Assembly: GCA_046582185.1 (NCBI GenBank)
Contig: JAYGEX010000040.1
Location: 186,001 to 250,000, forward strand
DNA from: GCA-002726655 sp046582185
GTDB taxonomy: Bacteria > Pseudomonadota > Gammaproteobacteria > Pseudomonadales > Azotimanducaceae
Direction: 5' to 3'
DNA: 64,000 bases
The notes beneath the pieces are model-generated. The model was not told the DNA's origin. It did no database searches and worked only from the letters and a program-made list of their open reading frames with translations. Numbering within the stretch: position 1 is the first letter of the stretch; every line of letters starts with the position of its first letter. Shown piece by piece: positions 18,438-26,515 of the stretch. Both the position numbers and the translations under genes were made by a program.

Positions 18438-19559
18438 TTACAAAAGTGATCTGGGAGGCAGGCCCAATTCAACGCGACCAGTAACTTCATATACAGGCGT
18501 CGCCACCATTATGTGCTGCGTAGTCACGTGGACATCGCGAAAACACTGCTGCAAAACATTGTTTTCATAAATGGATGAACCACCTCCCGCCTGGTAAAGG
18601 CGATCAACTGCTGCAACCGACCGGTGTGTCGCGTTCACAGCCGCCAGTCTCAGATTGGCTTTAACTTCGGTGTTGAGTCTCTCGCCCGTTGCTGCAATAG
18701 ACCAGGCCTCATCGACAGCTGCCCTCATAAATGCTTCAGAAGATCTAAGATCTGCAACGGATTTAGCCACGTCTGACTGAATCGAGGAGCGTTCAACCAG
18801 CGACCTGTTTGATCCCGTGGCTTTCTTCTCCATCGCCATTGCCTTAAAAGCTGCCAGGGCTCGATAGCCAATGCCCAGACTGACACTGGATACCCCAAGG
18901 GCGAGAAGGCCCAGCATTGGGAACTGATAAAGCGTCTTTCTTATTCGTGTTCGACCACCCAGGATGACGGACCTTCCCTCAGGCACAAATTGCTCTTTGA
19001 CATTAAAATGATGACTGCCAGTACCGCACAATCCGGAAACATACCAGGTATCTTCAATCTCAACCTCTGAGGCCTTAAACATCATGAGATGTAGTTCTGG
19101 CGCCCCATTATCATTGACCTGTTGTTCATCCCCATCAAATATAAAGCAACCACCGGTAATCCAGTCAGCATTCTGGCAACCGCTTGCAAACGGCCATCTG
19201 CCGGTAACCGAAAAACCACCCTCTACCTTAGTGGCCCGACCCATTGGCGCTGTGACACCAACAGTTAATACCCCAGGTGCTGAGCCATATATTTCTTTGG
19301 CAAATTTCTCTGGCAGCGACGCAGAAAGTAAACCCGTTGTTGCGCCAATCATGACATTCCATCCAGCTGAGCCATCGCCTGTTGCAAGGGTTCGTAAGAC
19401 GTCAATAAATACATTGGGATGAACTTCGCCGCCGCCATATTCTTCGGGAACAAGCATATGAAAGAAGCCAAGTTCGGAAAATTGTCGGGCTACATCGGCA
19501 GAGAGACGCCTTTCACGCTCAAACCGGGCTGAATATTGTGGCAGTTTAGCGGCCCACAA
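18438..19559 (-). CDS. Acyl-CoA dehydrogenase-like flavin monooxygenase (DszC/HsaA type)
   Basis: A protein of the acyl-CoA dehydrogenase superfamily, about 373 residues from a TTG at 19559. Blocks include FSELGFFHMLVPEEYGGGEV, GDGSAGWNVMIGAT, the flavin-site VTGRWPFASGCQNADW and a C-terminal four-helix bundle. The absence of the usual catalytic glutamate context and the presence of GSGxxWNVMIG are as in oxygenase-type members such as HsaA or DszC, which take reduced flavin from a partner. The start is uncertain: the frame stays open about 35 codons further upstream, with protein-like sequence (EVEEQLLHQANLW), but has no ATG, GTG or TTG there. It heads an operon with the LLM and nitroreductase genes, and its upstream region faces the GntR-type regulator. 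Confidence 0.82.
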   Translation of the reverse strand: MWAAKLPQYSARFERERRLSADVARQFSELGFFHMLVPEEYGGGEVHPNVFIDVLRTLATGDGSAGWNVMIGATTGLLSASLPEKFAKEIYGSAPGVLTVGVTAPMGRATKVEGGFSVTGRWPFASGCQNADWITGGCFIFDGDEQQVNDNGAPELHLMMFKASEVEIEDTWYVSGLCGTGSHHFNVKEQFVPEGRSVILGGRTRIRKTLYQFPMLGLLALGVSSVSLGIGYRALAAFKAMAMEKKATGSNRSLVERSSIQSDVAKSVADLRSSEAFMRAAVDEAWSIAATGERLNTEVKANLRLAAVNATHRSVAAVDRLYQAGGGSSIYENNVLQQCFRDVHVTTQHIMVATPVYEVTGRVELGLPPRSLL

Positions 19560-19774
19560 ATTTGCCTGATGTAAAAGTTGTTCTTCAACTTCTCTTGTTG
19601 AAGAAGGGCTTTTTGGTGAAGATTTGTTTTGAGGAGACTTAGAGACGATAGCTACCTTGAATCATGTCTGTTGATTATTATTTGCCACGGATAATACCCA
19701 CTTATCTACACAGTGCATACCATACCCCGGAAGGTAGAGGGGTATTCATCAAAGTGTTAGTCATCAATTTTTAC

Positions 19775-19802
19775 TTGATCGATCCACCAACATTCATATA
19801 AT
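19775..19802 (+). promoter_or_regulatory. Sigma-70-type promoter of the FadR/GntR-like gene
   Basis: A perfect -10 box TATAAT at 19797-19802 lies 16 bases after a -35-like TTGATC at 19775-19780 (four of six matches to TTGACA). It directs transcription toward the regulator gene at 19890. Its last base is also the first base of the first operator-like repeat, so bound regulator would cover the promoter. Confidence 0.6.
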
Positions 19803-19854
19803 GGTCAGACCAAATTGGTATAACCACATTGGTCTGGTCACTTTGGTCTGATCA
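19802..19854. promoter_or_regulatory. Three operator-like inverted repeats (TGGTCnGACCA type)
   Basis: Three related 11-mers follow the promoter. TGGTCAGACCA at 19802-19812 is a perfect palindrome around one central base. TGGTCTGGTCA at 19830-19840 and TGGTCTGATCA at 19844-19854 are imperfect copies. The sites begin 28 and 14 bases apart. TGGT-N3-ACCA is the known recognition form of the FadR branch of the GntR family, so autoregulation by the product of 19890 is likely. They may also act on the divergent flavoenzyme operon. Confidence 0.65.
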
Positions 19855-19889
19855 AATCCACATACATCAACACAAGTATCCTAAATCAT

Positions 19890-20615
19890 ATGAGCCATTC
19901 CAAAGCCGTAGAAATATCCGACATATTGCGGGACGAAATCCTGAGAGGCCAATACCGTGCCGGGGAACGCCTGCCGTCTGAGCGTGATCTTTCAGCGCGA
20001 TTTGAAGCCAACCGCGGCGCAATTCGCGAAGCCATTAAAAAACTCGAACAGCTAGGCATCGCTGATGTTCAACCAGGTGGCGTCAGAATTGTACCTATTA
20101 AAGACGCTACCCTTGAAGTGATCGGCCATCTTATGGATTTAGACGAAATACCCAGACCGATACTGGTGGCCCAGCTATTCGAAGTCTTCGGCGCAATGAT
20201 GTCTCTTTCCGCACGATCTGCGATAGAAATTGCCAACGAAAGCCAGATCACAGACATGCGGAAAATCGTGACCAAACTCACCGAGAATATCGATTCACCC
20301 GAGGATTATCATAACGGTTGGCGAGAACTCTCCATTATGTTCACTGAGATTAACGACAATCTTATTCTTCGATTGATGAGTAATGGTCTGAAAACACAAT
20401 TCGTTGGTCGCCTTGAACGAATGGGCCTTAGCCCAGTGATCAATAAAGAGGGCGATAAAATATTCTTGAAGCTAATCGATGAAGCAATTCAAAAACGGGA
20501 CCCACAGAAGGCCAGTAACGCAATTATCGGTCGTTTCGATTTACTGAAAACAAGTTTCCTCGAGGCACTGACGAATGAAGAAGCTTCAGGAACAAGGAGT
20601 GCAAGCAATGCCTAA
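19890..20615 (+). CDS. GntR/FadR-family transcriptional regulator
   Basis: A 241-residue repressor or activator. The N-terminal 70 residues form a GntR winged helix (LRDEILRGQYRAGERLPSERDLSARFEANRGAIREAIKKLEQLGI), and the remainder is an all-helical ligand-binding domain of FCD type, which usually senses a carboxylate or acyl-CoA. It is preceded by a strong promoter with three TGGTCnGACCA-like sites. Its last 8 bases overlap the RND adaptor start, so pump and regulator share one transcript. The divergent flavoenzyme operon is a second plausible target. I cannot name the ligand. Confidence 0.9.
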   Translation: MSHSKAVEISDILRDEILRGQYRAGERLPSERDLSARFEANRGAIREAIKKLEQLGIADVQPGGVRIVPIKDATLEVIGHLMDLDEIPRPILVAQLFEVFGAMMSLSARSAIEIANESQITDMRKIVTKLTENIDSPEDYHNGWRELSIMFTEINDNLILRLMSNGLKTQFVGRLERMGLSPVINKEGDKIFLKLIDEAIQKRDPQKASNAIIGRFDLLKTSFLEALTNEEASGTRSASNA

Positions 20616-21831
20616 GTCCCAAAGTCCCGTCATCAAGGGAGTGATAACTTTTGCCATCATCATTTTTTCCGGTGCAATAGCATATGTGTTGAACGCGACT
20701 GCACCAGTTGCTGAACAAGTTGAAGCTGAAGAAGTGGCAATAGCTATCAGGGTATTGCGCGTCACGAAGCAAGACATGCGTCTGGAAGTCCAATCACAGG
20801 GAAACGTACTCCCCAGAATTCAAAGCGAGCTCATTCCTGAAGTCAGCGGGCGCATCAAATGGACATCGCCGAACCTGGTACCTGGCGGGCTGTTTAAAAA
20901 AGATGAGATTCTGCTAAGCATCGATGATCGTGATTACAGATCTATTGTTGGTAGGAGCCAGGCTGGTGTGACCCGCGCAAAAGCTGAGGACGAGCACGCT
21001 CGATTTGAGCTCAAGCGGTTACGTGAACTAGTAAAAAACGAATTGATCAGCCAGGCATCTCTGGAATCTGCCCTCAGAACACAACGTATCGCCGAAGCGG
21101 CATTGCTTGATGCGAGAATCTCACTGGAACAAGCGCAGCGGGATTTGTGGAGAACTGAAATTCGTGCACCTTACGACGGCTTGGTCAGGTCAGAAAATGT
21201 CGATCTCGGGCAGTTCATCAGCCGTGGAAAAGCAGTCGCGTCAATCTATGCGAGTGATTCTGTTGAAATCCGACTTCCTGTTGCCGACAACCAGCTCGCT
21301 TATCTGGATTTACCGCTGGGATATCGCGGTGAATTAAAGAACGACCTGGCACCGGAAGTTGTTCTCTTTACGACCTACGGCGGTCAGGAATATGAATGGA
21401 TCGGCAGGTTAGTCCGTACTGAAGCGGAGATCGACTCGAGAAGCCGCATGGTTAATGTGGTAGTAAGAGTCGACAATGACGGCACAAGCAAACAACCGCC
21501 TCTGCCAATCGGTCTGTTTGTGGCGGCTTCGATCAAAGGCCGAACCGTTGAAAATATCGTTAGCTTGCCCAGATCAGCGCTCAGAAACCAGGATCAGGTA
21601 CTCATCGTCGACAAGGATAACAGGCTTCACTACAGACCAGTGAAAGTCATGAGATTTGAACGAGAAAATGTGATTATCAGTGCAGGTCTTGAAGACGGGG
21701 AAATCGTCAACGTATCACCCATCCAGACGGTGATTGATGGCATGCGTGTAAAGCCTATTTTCCCGGCGCCAAACGAAGGCAAGAAAGCTCGATCAACTGC
21801 AAGCCTAAAATCGGAGACAGGTGATGCATAG
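20608..21831 (+). CDS. RND efflux periplasmic adaptor (membrane fusion protein)
   Basis: A 407-residue adaptor of a resistance-nodulation-division efflux pump. The ATG at 20608 is preceded by AAGGAG at about eight bases and overlaps the regulator stop; an ATG-like start 11 codons further up is less likely. There is one N-terminal anchor helix (GVITFAIIIFSGAIAYVL), a barrel-sandwich part with QSQGNVLPRIQSELIPEVSGRI, an alpha-hairpin at about residues 100-160, the second lipoyl half IRAPYDGLVRSENVDLGQF and a beta-barrel domain. It would join the permease encoded next to an outer-membrane channel. No intact outer-membrane factor lies nearby; a TolC-family gene at 42744-44032 is broken. Confidence 0.9.
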   Translation: MPKSQSPVIKGVITFAIIIFSGAIAYVLNATAPVAEQVEAEEVAIAIRVLRVTKQDMRLEVQSQGNVLPRIQSELIPEVSGRIKWTSPNLVPGGLFKKDEILLSIDDRDYRSIVGRSQAGVTRAKAEDEHARFELKRLRELVKNELISQASLESALRTQRIAEAALLDARISLEQAQRDLWRTEIRAPYDGLVRSENVDLGQFISRGKAVASIYASDSVEIRLPVADNQLAYLDLPLGYRGELKNDLAPEVVLFTTYGGQEYEWIGRLVRTEAEIDSRSRMVNVVVRVDNDGTSKQPPLPIGLFVAASIKGRTVENIVSLPRSALRNQDQVLIVDKDNRLHYRPVKVMRFERENVIISAGLEDGEIVNVSPIQTVIDGMRVKPIFPAPNEGKKARSTASLKSETGDA

Positions 21832-24800
21832 AGCAATTACCTGGTTTGTTGATAATCCGGTCGCCGCCAATTTGATGATGTTGATCTTCCTGGCTGGCGG
21901 AGGTCTTTCTCTTCTGACCATGCACAAAGAGGAATTTCCGAATATTGAGCCCGGCGTGGTCATGGTTCAGGTTCCTTATCTTGGCGCGGCGCCAGAAGAA
22001 GTGGAACAAGCCGTCTGCATTCGCATAGAGGAAGCAATAGAAGGTGTAGAAGGCATTGAACGAATGCAGTCCAACGCCAACGAAGGCATGTGCTCTGTAA
22101 CTCTGGTACTGCTATCGGATACAAACGTCACCACAGCTCTCAATGATATTAAGGGGCGGGTTGATGCCATATCGACCTTTCCTGCAGAGACAGAAAAACC
22201 CATCGTTTCATCCTTACAATTTCGCGGCCAAACGATATCCGTCATGATATCCGGTAGAACCGATGAAGCCACACTCAAATTACTCGCCAACGAAATAAGG
22301 GATGAAATTTCTTCACTCGACGGAATTTCCCAGGTGAGTGTCAATTACACCAGACCCTGGGAAATATCGATCGAAGTCAGCGAGCGTGTTTTACGACAAT
22401 ACAATCTAACCATGAGTTCCATCGCAAAATCCATCAGGCAATCTTCCCTGGACCTACCAGGGGGATCAATCAAAACCGCTGGCGGCGAAGTGCTACTCCG
22501 AAGCAAAGGGCAAGCATATCGCGGCTACGAATATGAGGACATCGTTGTCGTCACCCGCCCAGATGGATCCAGGCTGACCATAGGTGATATCGCAACCGTT
22601 AGAGATGCATTTCAGGAAGGTTATCTGCGCGCAAAATTTGATGGTGAACGCGCAGTAATGGTAACCGTCTACCGAGTCGGAGACGAGGATACTATGACGT
22701 CAGCGGCTTCGGTCAAAAGGTATATGGCAGAGAAACAACCATATCTTCCCAAGGGAATAAACCTGGATGTCTGGATTGACGAGTCTATTTCCCTGAACAG
22801 ACGAATATCTGCGTTAACTAAAAATGCCTGGATGGGCCTGGCGCTGGTACTTCTAATCCTAACAATGTTCCTAAGGTTTAAAGTTGCAATGTGGGTAGCC
22901 GCTGGTATTCCGATTGCGATACTTGGTGCGGTCTGGATGTTCCCGCTTGCCGGAATCAATATCAGCACTTTGACCGTTCTCGCCTTTATATTAGTGTTAG
23001 GTATTATTGTTGATGATGCCATTGTTGTGGGTGAACGTGTATACAGCCATGAATCTGTCGATGTAAACCACCGTCAGGCCGCAATAGCTGGTGCAGAAGA
23101 AGTTGTTGTACCGGTTGTATTTGGCGTCCTTACTACGATGGCTGCCTTTCTACCGATACTGACGCTTGAGGGCAGAATGGGCGGTTTCTTTTCGGTCATT
23201 GGCTGGGTAGTGGTAATTTGCCTTGTCTTCAGCCTGCTGGAATGTTTATTGGTATTGCCTGCCCACCTGGCGCATCGAAAAACAGACAGTTACCTTTTCA
23301 GCGAGACAGCCTTCGTTAAAAAATGGATAAAGTTTCAGGGTTATTTTGCAAATGGCCTGGAATCTTTCGCACACAATGTCTACCGCCCCTTTTTAATCAA
23401 AGTGCTGGACTGGCGTTGGGTAACCTGGGCGGTGGGTACCGCTGTATTGGTCACCGCCGTCTCATTAATCGCAAGTGGCAGAATAGTATTTCAGTTCTTT
23501 CCTGCGGTGGAAGGCGACAGGATTTATGCCACTCTTAACATGCCTGAAGGCATCAATGTAGAAGTAACGGAACAAGGCGCAAAACAAATTGAGCTGGCAG
23601 CTCACCAACTCATGAGGGAGATGGATGCAGATCTCGGCAAAGAGGAAGGCGAGCATACAATCAAGCACATCTTTGCATCAATCGGCGCGAACGTTGCACG
23701 CAGCAATGGCCCTCCGGGGCGTTCGGCTGGCGGTAGCCATCTCGCGGAGATTGTCATTGACCTGGTGCCAATCCAGGAGCGGGAAGGCTGGAATGCAAAC
23801 CGGATTTCAGATCGCTGGAGGGAGATTGTTGGCTACATCCCGGATGCAATCGAACTTCAGTTCAACGCCAGTACATTTAGCGCCGGTGATCCAATCAAAA
23901 TTCAACTCCAGGGACGAGACGTTGACGAACTCAGAAAGGCGGCCTTTCATCTCAGAGGTGAACTAGGTCGCTATCCGGGTGTTCTGGATTTATCGGATTC
24001 CTTCAGGTCGGGAAAACAAGAAATTAAACTCGACATTCTTCCTGAAGCGAAGCCTCTGGGCCTCACCTTGAATGACCTGGCGCGTCAGGTAAGGCAGGCA
24101 TTTTATGGCGAGGAAGCACAACGAATTCAAAGAGGGACCGATGACGTTCGCGTCATGGTTCGCTACCCGGAAGACGAGCGAAAGTCTGTGGGCAATCTTG
24201 AAGATATGCGCATCAGAACGTCTGATGGCGTCGAAGTGCCCTTCTCCACTGTTGCCAAGGTAACTTATGGAACCGGCTTTTCATCGATAAGGAGAGAAGA
24301 CAGACAACGCGTGGTGGATGTTCGTGGCGATATAAACCGTTCTCTTGTCACCCCGGAAGAAGTTATTGGGTCGGTGGAGAAAATCGTCTGTGATAAGGGA
24401 ACCAGTTTCAATAGCAGCAAGAACCGTTGTTCGAACTCCCTATTCCCTGGTGTTAAGTATTCTAAAGGAGGGGAAGCCCAGGAAAGGGATAAGGCTATGA
24501 GTGGCATCATAAAAACTGTGCCCGTGGCGCTGATGATCATATATGCGCTATTGGCGATACCGCTTAAGTCCTATACCCAACCTCTGGTGATTATGAGTGT
24601 CATACCCTTTGGCGCCGTGGGGGCAATCCTGGGTCACTATATTATGGGGTGGAATCTGGTCTTCTTCTCCATGCTAGGCATCATTGCCCTGTCCGGTGTC
24701 GTGGTGAACGGCTCCCTTGTTCTGGTGGACTACATCAACAGACAAAGGCTTCAAGGCGTCCCTCTATTCGAAGCAGTCACCATGGCAGGCGTGGCTAGAT

Positions 24801-25084
24801 TTCGCCCAATTGTTCTAACGTCCGTCACTACCTTTGTGGGACTTGTTCCATTAATGGCAGATAAGGATCCTGAAACATTTATGTTTGTCCCAATGGCAAT
24901 CTCTCTTGCGTTTGGTGTTTTGTTTGCAACAGTAATCACCCTATTTCTGGTTCCAAGCCTTTATCTGATGCTCGAAGATGTTCTTAAGCTTATGGGAAAG
25001 GATACGGAAGTAGATCCGGCATTAGTGACTCACCATCCAGAATCTGAGGCTGTACCTACTCTGACGACCGGGAGTGGTCATTGA
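21821..25084 (+). CDS. RND efflux permease (AcrB/MexF-like inner-membrane pump)
   Basis: A 1087-residue proton-driven RND permease, near the usual 1020-1050 plus a C-terminal tail. Hydrophobic helix groups flank two large periplasmic loops. The fourth-helix proton relay is in LVLGIIVDDAIVVGERVY (two aspartates), and the second half has the matching LVVNGSLVLVDYINRQR-like segment. The start is GTG at 21821 or ATG at 21824; it overlaps the adaptor gene by 8-11 bases. The second periplasmic loop carries an extra stretch with Cys857 and Cys870 (numbered from 21821), which could form a disulfide. The likely export substrate is a hydrophobic compound; none can be named. Confidence 0.92.
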   Translation: MMHRAITWFVDNPVAANLMMLIFLAGGGLSLLTMHKEEFPNIEPGVVMVQVPYLGAAPEEVEQAVCIRIEEAIEGVEGIERMQSNANEGMCSVTLVLLSDTNVTTALNDIKGRVDAISTFPAETEKPIVSSLQFRGQTISVMISGRTDEATLKLLANEIRDEISSLDGISQVSVNYTRPWEISIEVSERVLRQYNLTMSSIAKSIRQSSLDLPGGSIKTAGGEVLLRSKGQAYRGYEYEDIVVVTRPDGSRLTIGDIATVRDAFQEGYLRAKFDGERAVMVTVYRVGDEDTMTSAASVKRYMAEKQPYLPKGINLDVWIDESISLNRRISALTKNAWMGLALVLLILTMFLRFKVAMWVAAGIPIAILGAVWMFPLAGINISTLTVLAFILVLGIIVDDAIVVGERVYSHESVDVNHRQAAIAGAEEVVVPVVFGVLTTMAAFLPILTLEGRMGGFFSVIGWVVVICLVFSLLECLLVLPAHLAHRKTDSYLFSETAFVKKWIKFQGYFANGLESFAHNVYRPFLIKVLDWRWVTWAVGTAVLVTAVSLIASGRIVFQFFPAVEGDRIYATLNMPEGINVEVTEQGAKQIELAAHQLMREMDADLGKEEGEHTIKHIFASIGANVARSNGPPGRSAGGSHLAEIVIDLVPIQEREGWNANRISDRWREIVGYIPDAIELQFNASTFSAGDPIKIQLQGRDVDELRKAAFHLRGELGRYPGVLDLSDSFRSGKQEIKLDILPEAKPLGLTLNDLARQVRQAFYGEEAQRIQRGTDDVRVMVRYPEDERKSVGNLEDMRIRTSDGVEVPFSTVAKVTYGTGFSSIRREDRQRVVDVRGDINRSLVTPEEVIGSVEKIVCDKGTSFNSSKNRCSNSLFPGVKYSKGGEAQERDKAMSGIIKTVPVALMIIYALLAIPLKSYTQPLVIMSVIPFGAVGAILGHYIMGWNLVFFSMLGIIALSGVVVNGSLVLVDYINRQRLQGVPLFEAVTMAGVARFRPIVLTSVTTFVGLVPLMADKDPETFMFVPMAISLAFGVLFATVITLFLVPSLYLMLEDVLKLMGKDTEVDPALVTHHPESEAVPTLTTGSGH

Positions 25085-25143
25085 TTAAAAAACCGTAAGA
25101 TTGTAATCATGGAGACTGTTTTCACGAACACAAGGAAAGTTCG

Positions 25144-25503
25144 TTGCAGAAATCTAGCAGGTATGCCATTGAGACGATTGATGGCATAACAATTGTTCGG
25201 ATGCATGAGAAGGCGAGCCTGGATGATGTTCGTTCGGCATTCAATGATCTAAGCAAATCCGAACCCAGTAATCTGAGACTCTGGCATCTTGAAAGAGGCT
25301 GGAACTTAACGACTGCGCAAATTCGGTCATTTGCGCAGTATTCAAAATCGAAGTCCGTTGATGACATCAAACTTGCAGTCGTGACAAACGAAAACCTTAG
25401 CTATGGGCTGGCGCGGATGTTTCAGGCTTACTGGGAAGATCCTCGAATGAGCCAACAGAACTTCGCGACAGAGGAAGCAGCAATTACATGGCTAAAAGAA
25501 TAG
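25144..25503 (+). CDS. STAS/SpoIIAA-like small protein
   Basis: A 119-residue protein that reads like the SpoIIAA-like family: an N-terminal beta strand ITIVRMHEKASLDDVRSAFNDL, a central LRLWHLERGW strand, and the ending RMFQAYWEDPRMSQQNFATEEAAITWLKE, a pattern common in that fold. The start is a TTG with AAGGAAAG upstream. It lies 59 bases after the RND permease and overlaps the DUF1801 gene by 16 bases, so it may be co-transcribed with both. Function is unknown; I place it by pattern only. Confidence 0.65.
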   Translation: MQKSSRYAIETIDGITIVRMHEKASLDDVRSAFNDLSKSEPSNLRLWHLERGWNLTTAQIRSFAQYSKSKSVDDIKLAVVTNENLSYGLARMFQAYWEDPRMSQQNFATEEAAITWLKE

Positions 25504-25919
25504 CGCCGATTCCGGAACAAAAAATAGCAGATACCTTTGACGGATATCCACTACCGGTGCGAGCCAAGCTACTGATCATCAGACAACTGATCATTGATAC
25601 CGCGCTGGAAGCAGAAGGTGTGGGTAGGTTGGAGGAAACCCTAAAATGGGGTGAGCCCGCATATCTCACCAAAGGGGGCAGTACCATCAGGATCAGTCAA
25701 CACAAACCCAGCCCAGAGCACTACGCAATATACTTTATCTGCAGCACAAACCTCATAGACACATTCCAGGAACTCTATCCTGAAACGTTTACCTTCGAGG
25801 GAAATAGAGCAATCGTCTTTCACCTGAACGACAAACTCCCCGTTAACGAACTCAAACATTGTCTGTCTTTGGTTTTGAGCTACCATACCCGAAAAAAATT
25901 GACGTTGCTGGGCGCGTAA
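25488..25919 (+). CDS. DUF1801 domain protein (YdhG/YjhX-like)
   Basis: A 143-residue protein of the DUF1801 family, which are small cytoplasmic proteins with an unproven role in stress or iron metabolism. Key blocks are LKWGEPAYLTKGGSTIRIS, HYAIYFICSTNLIDTFQELYP, FEGNRAIVFHLNDKLP and the C-terminal helix LVLSYHTRKKL. It overlaps the preceding small gene by 16 bases. The family name is reliable; the function is not known. Confidence 0.85.
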   Translation: MAKRIAPIPEQKIADTFDGYPLPVRAKLLIIRQLIIDTALEAEGVGRLEETLKWGEPAYLTKGGSTIRISQHKPSPEHYAIYFICSTNLIDTFQELYPETFTFEGNRAIVFHLNDKLPVNELKHCLSLVLSYHTRKKLTLLGA

Positions 25920-26061
25920 TACGTCAAAAACTGAGAACCCATTGACAAAACTTGTCACTTCAGTGGCTACTGTTTGTCACTCCTCGTTCTGATCTACTGC
26001 GCGCCGATGCTTAAACATCCTGATTTATCTATATATATATTATATAAGAATATATGACCCT

Positions 26062-26076
26062 TGGCACAGCAAATGC
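26062..26076 (+). promoter_or_regulatory. Sigma-54-like promoter (-24/-12)
   Basis: TGGCAC at 26062-26067, five bases, then ATGC at 26073-26076: nine of ten matches to the sigma-54 consensus TGGCAC-N5-TTGC. An AT-rich run precedes it (26028-26056). It points at the small gene at 26140. The same form recurs at 58852-58866. Confidence 0.55.
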
Positions 26077-26083
26077 GTTTTTT

Positions 26084-26129
26084 AGACATGTATTTCTAAC
26101 AAGTTAAGACATGTCCTTGTAACAAGTAT
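26084..26129 (+). repeat. Two tandem 23-bp direct repeats in the leader
   Basis: The unit AGACATGTATTTCTAACAAG (26084 onward) is repeated from 26107 as AGACATGTCCTTGTAACAAG, 18 of 23 positions identical, with the palindrome ACATGT in each. The repeats lie between the sigma-54-like promoter and the start codon at 26140, so they could be a leader-binding or operator site. Their role is unknown. Confidence 0.5.
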
Positions 26130-26139
26130 TGGAATCGCT

Positions 26140-26424
26140 ATGGACGAGCACACTCTATGCCAGGAAAATCTCGAATACCGAGGTACCCGAGGCATCAGTC
26201 GAGACAATAAAACTACAGGGTTTTCACCTGCATTCCGGGAAGAGAAAACCGGACGTATAGAAATCGTCCGGCTCAGTAATGGTCATCCGGCACCAGCTCA
26301 TATCATCAGTTGGTTGCCAGTAGACTGGGCACTGACACGAGATGAACACGGCGCGATCATGGAGCTGATTCCCGACATCGTCTCAGGATTTGTACGCCAA
26401 GGTTTGTTCTATACTCGCAAGTAG
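26140..26424 (+). CDS. Conserved small hypothetical protein
   Basis: A 94-residue protein with the pattern GFSPAFREEKTGRIEIVRLSNG, HPAPAHIISWLP and IVSGFVRQGLFYTR, as seen in a small family of bacterial hypothetical proteins that I cannot name. There is no membrane segment or signal peptide. Its upstream region has a sigma-54-like promoter and two 23-bp direct repeats, so it may be under special control, for example nitrogen- or envelope-related. It converges on the alpha/beta hydrolase gene. Confidence 0.65.
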   Translation: MDEHTLCQENLEYRGTRGISRDNKTTGFSPAFREEKTGRIEIVRLSNGHPAPAHIISWLPVDWALTRDEHGAIMELIPDIVSGFVRQGLFYTRK

Positions 26425-26515
26425 GCAGCAGAGTTTCAAAGCCTTATCGCTGACTAAAAGATGCGTGGCAACAACGCCTGAGAACTTTCCTCAAAAGCAG
26501 TCCTTAAGAACATTC

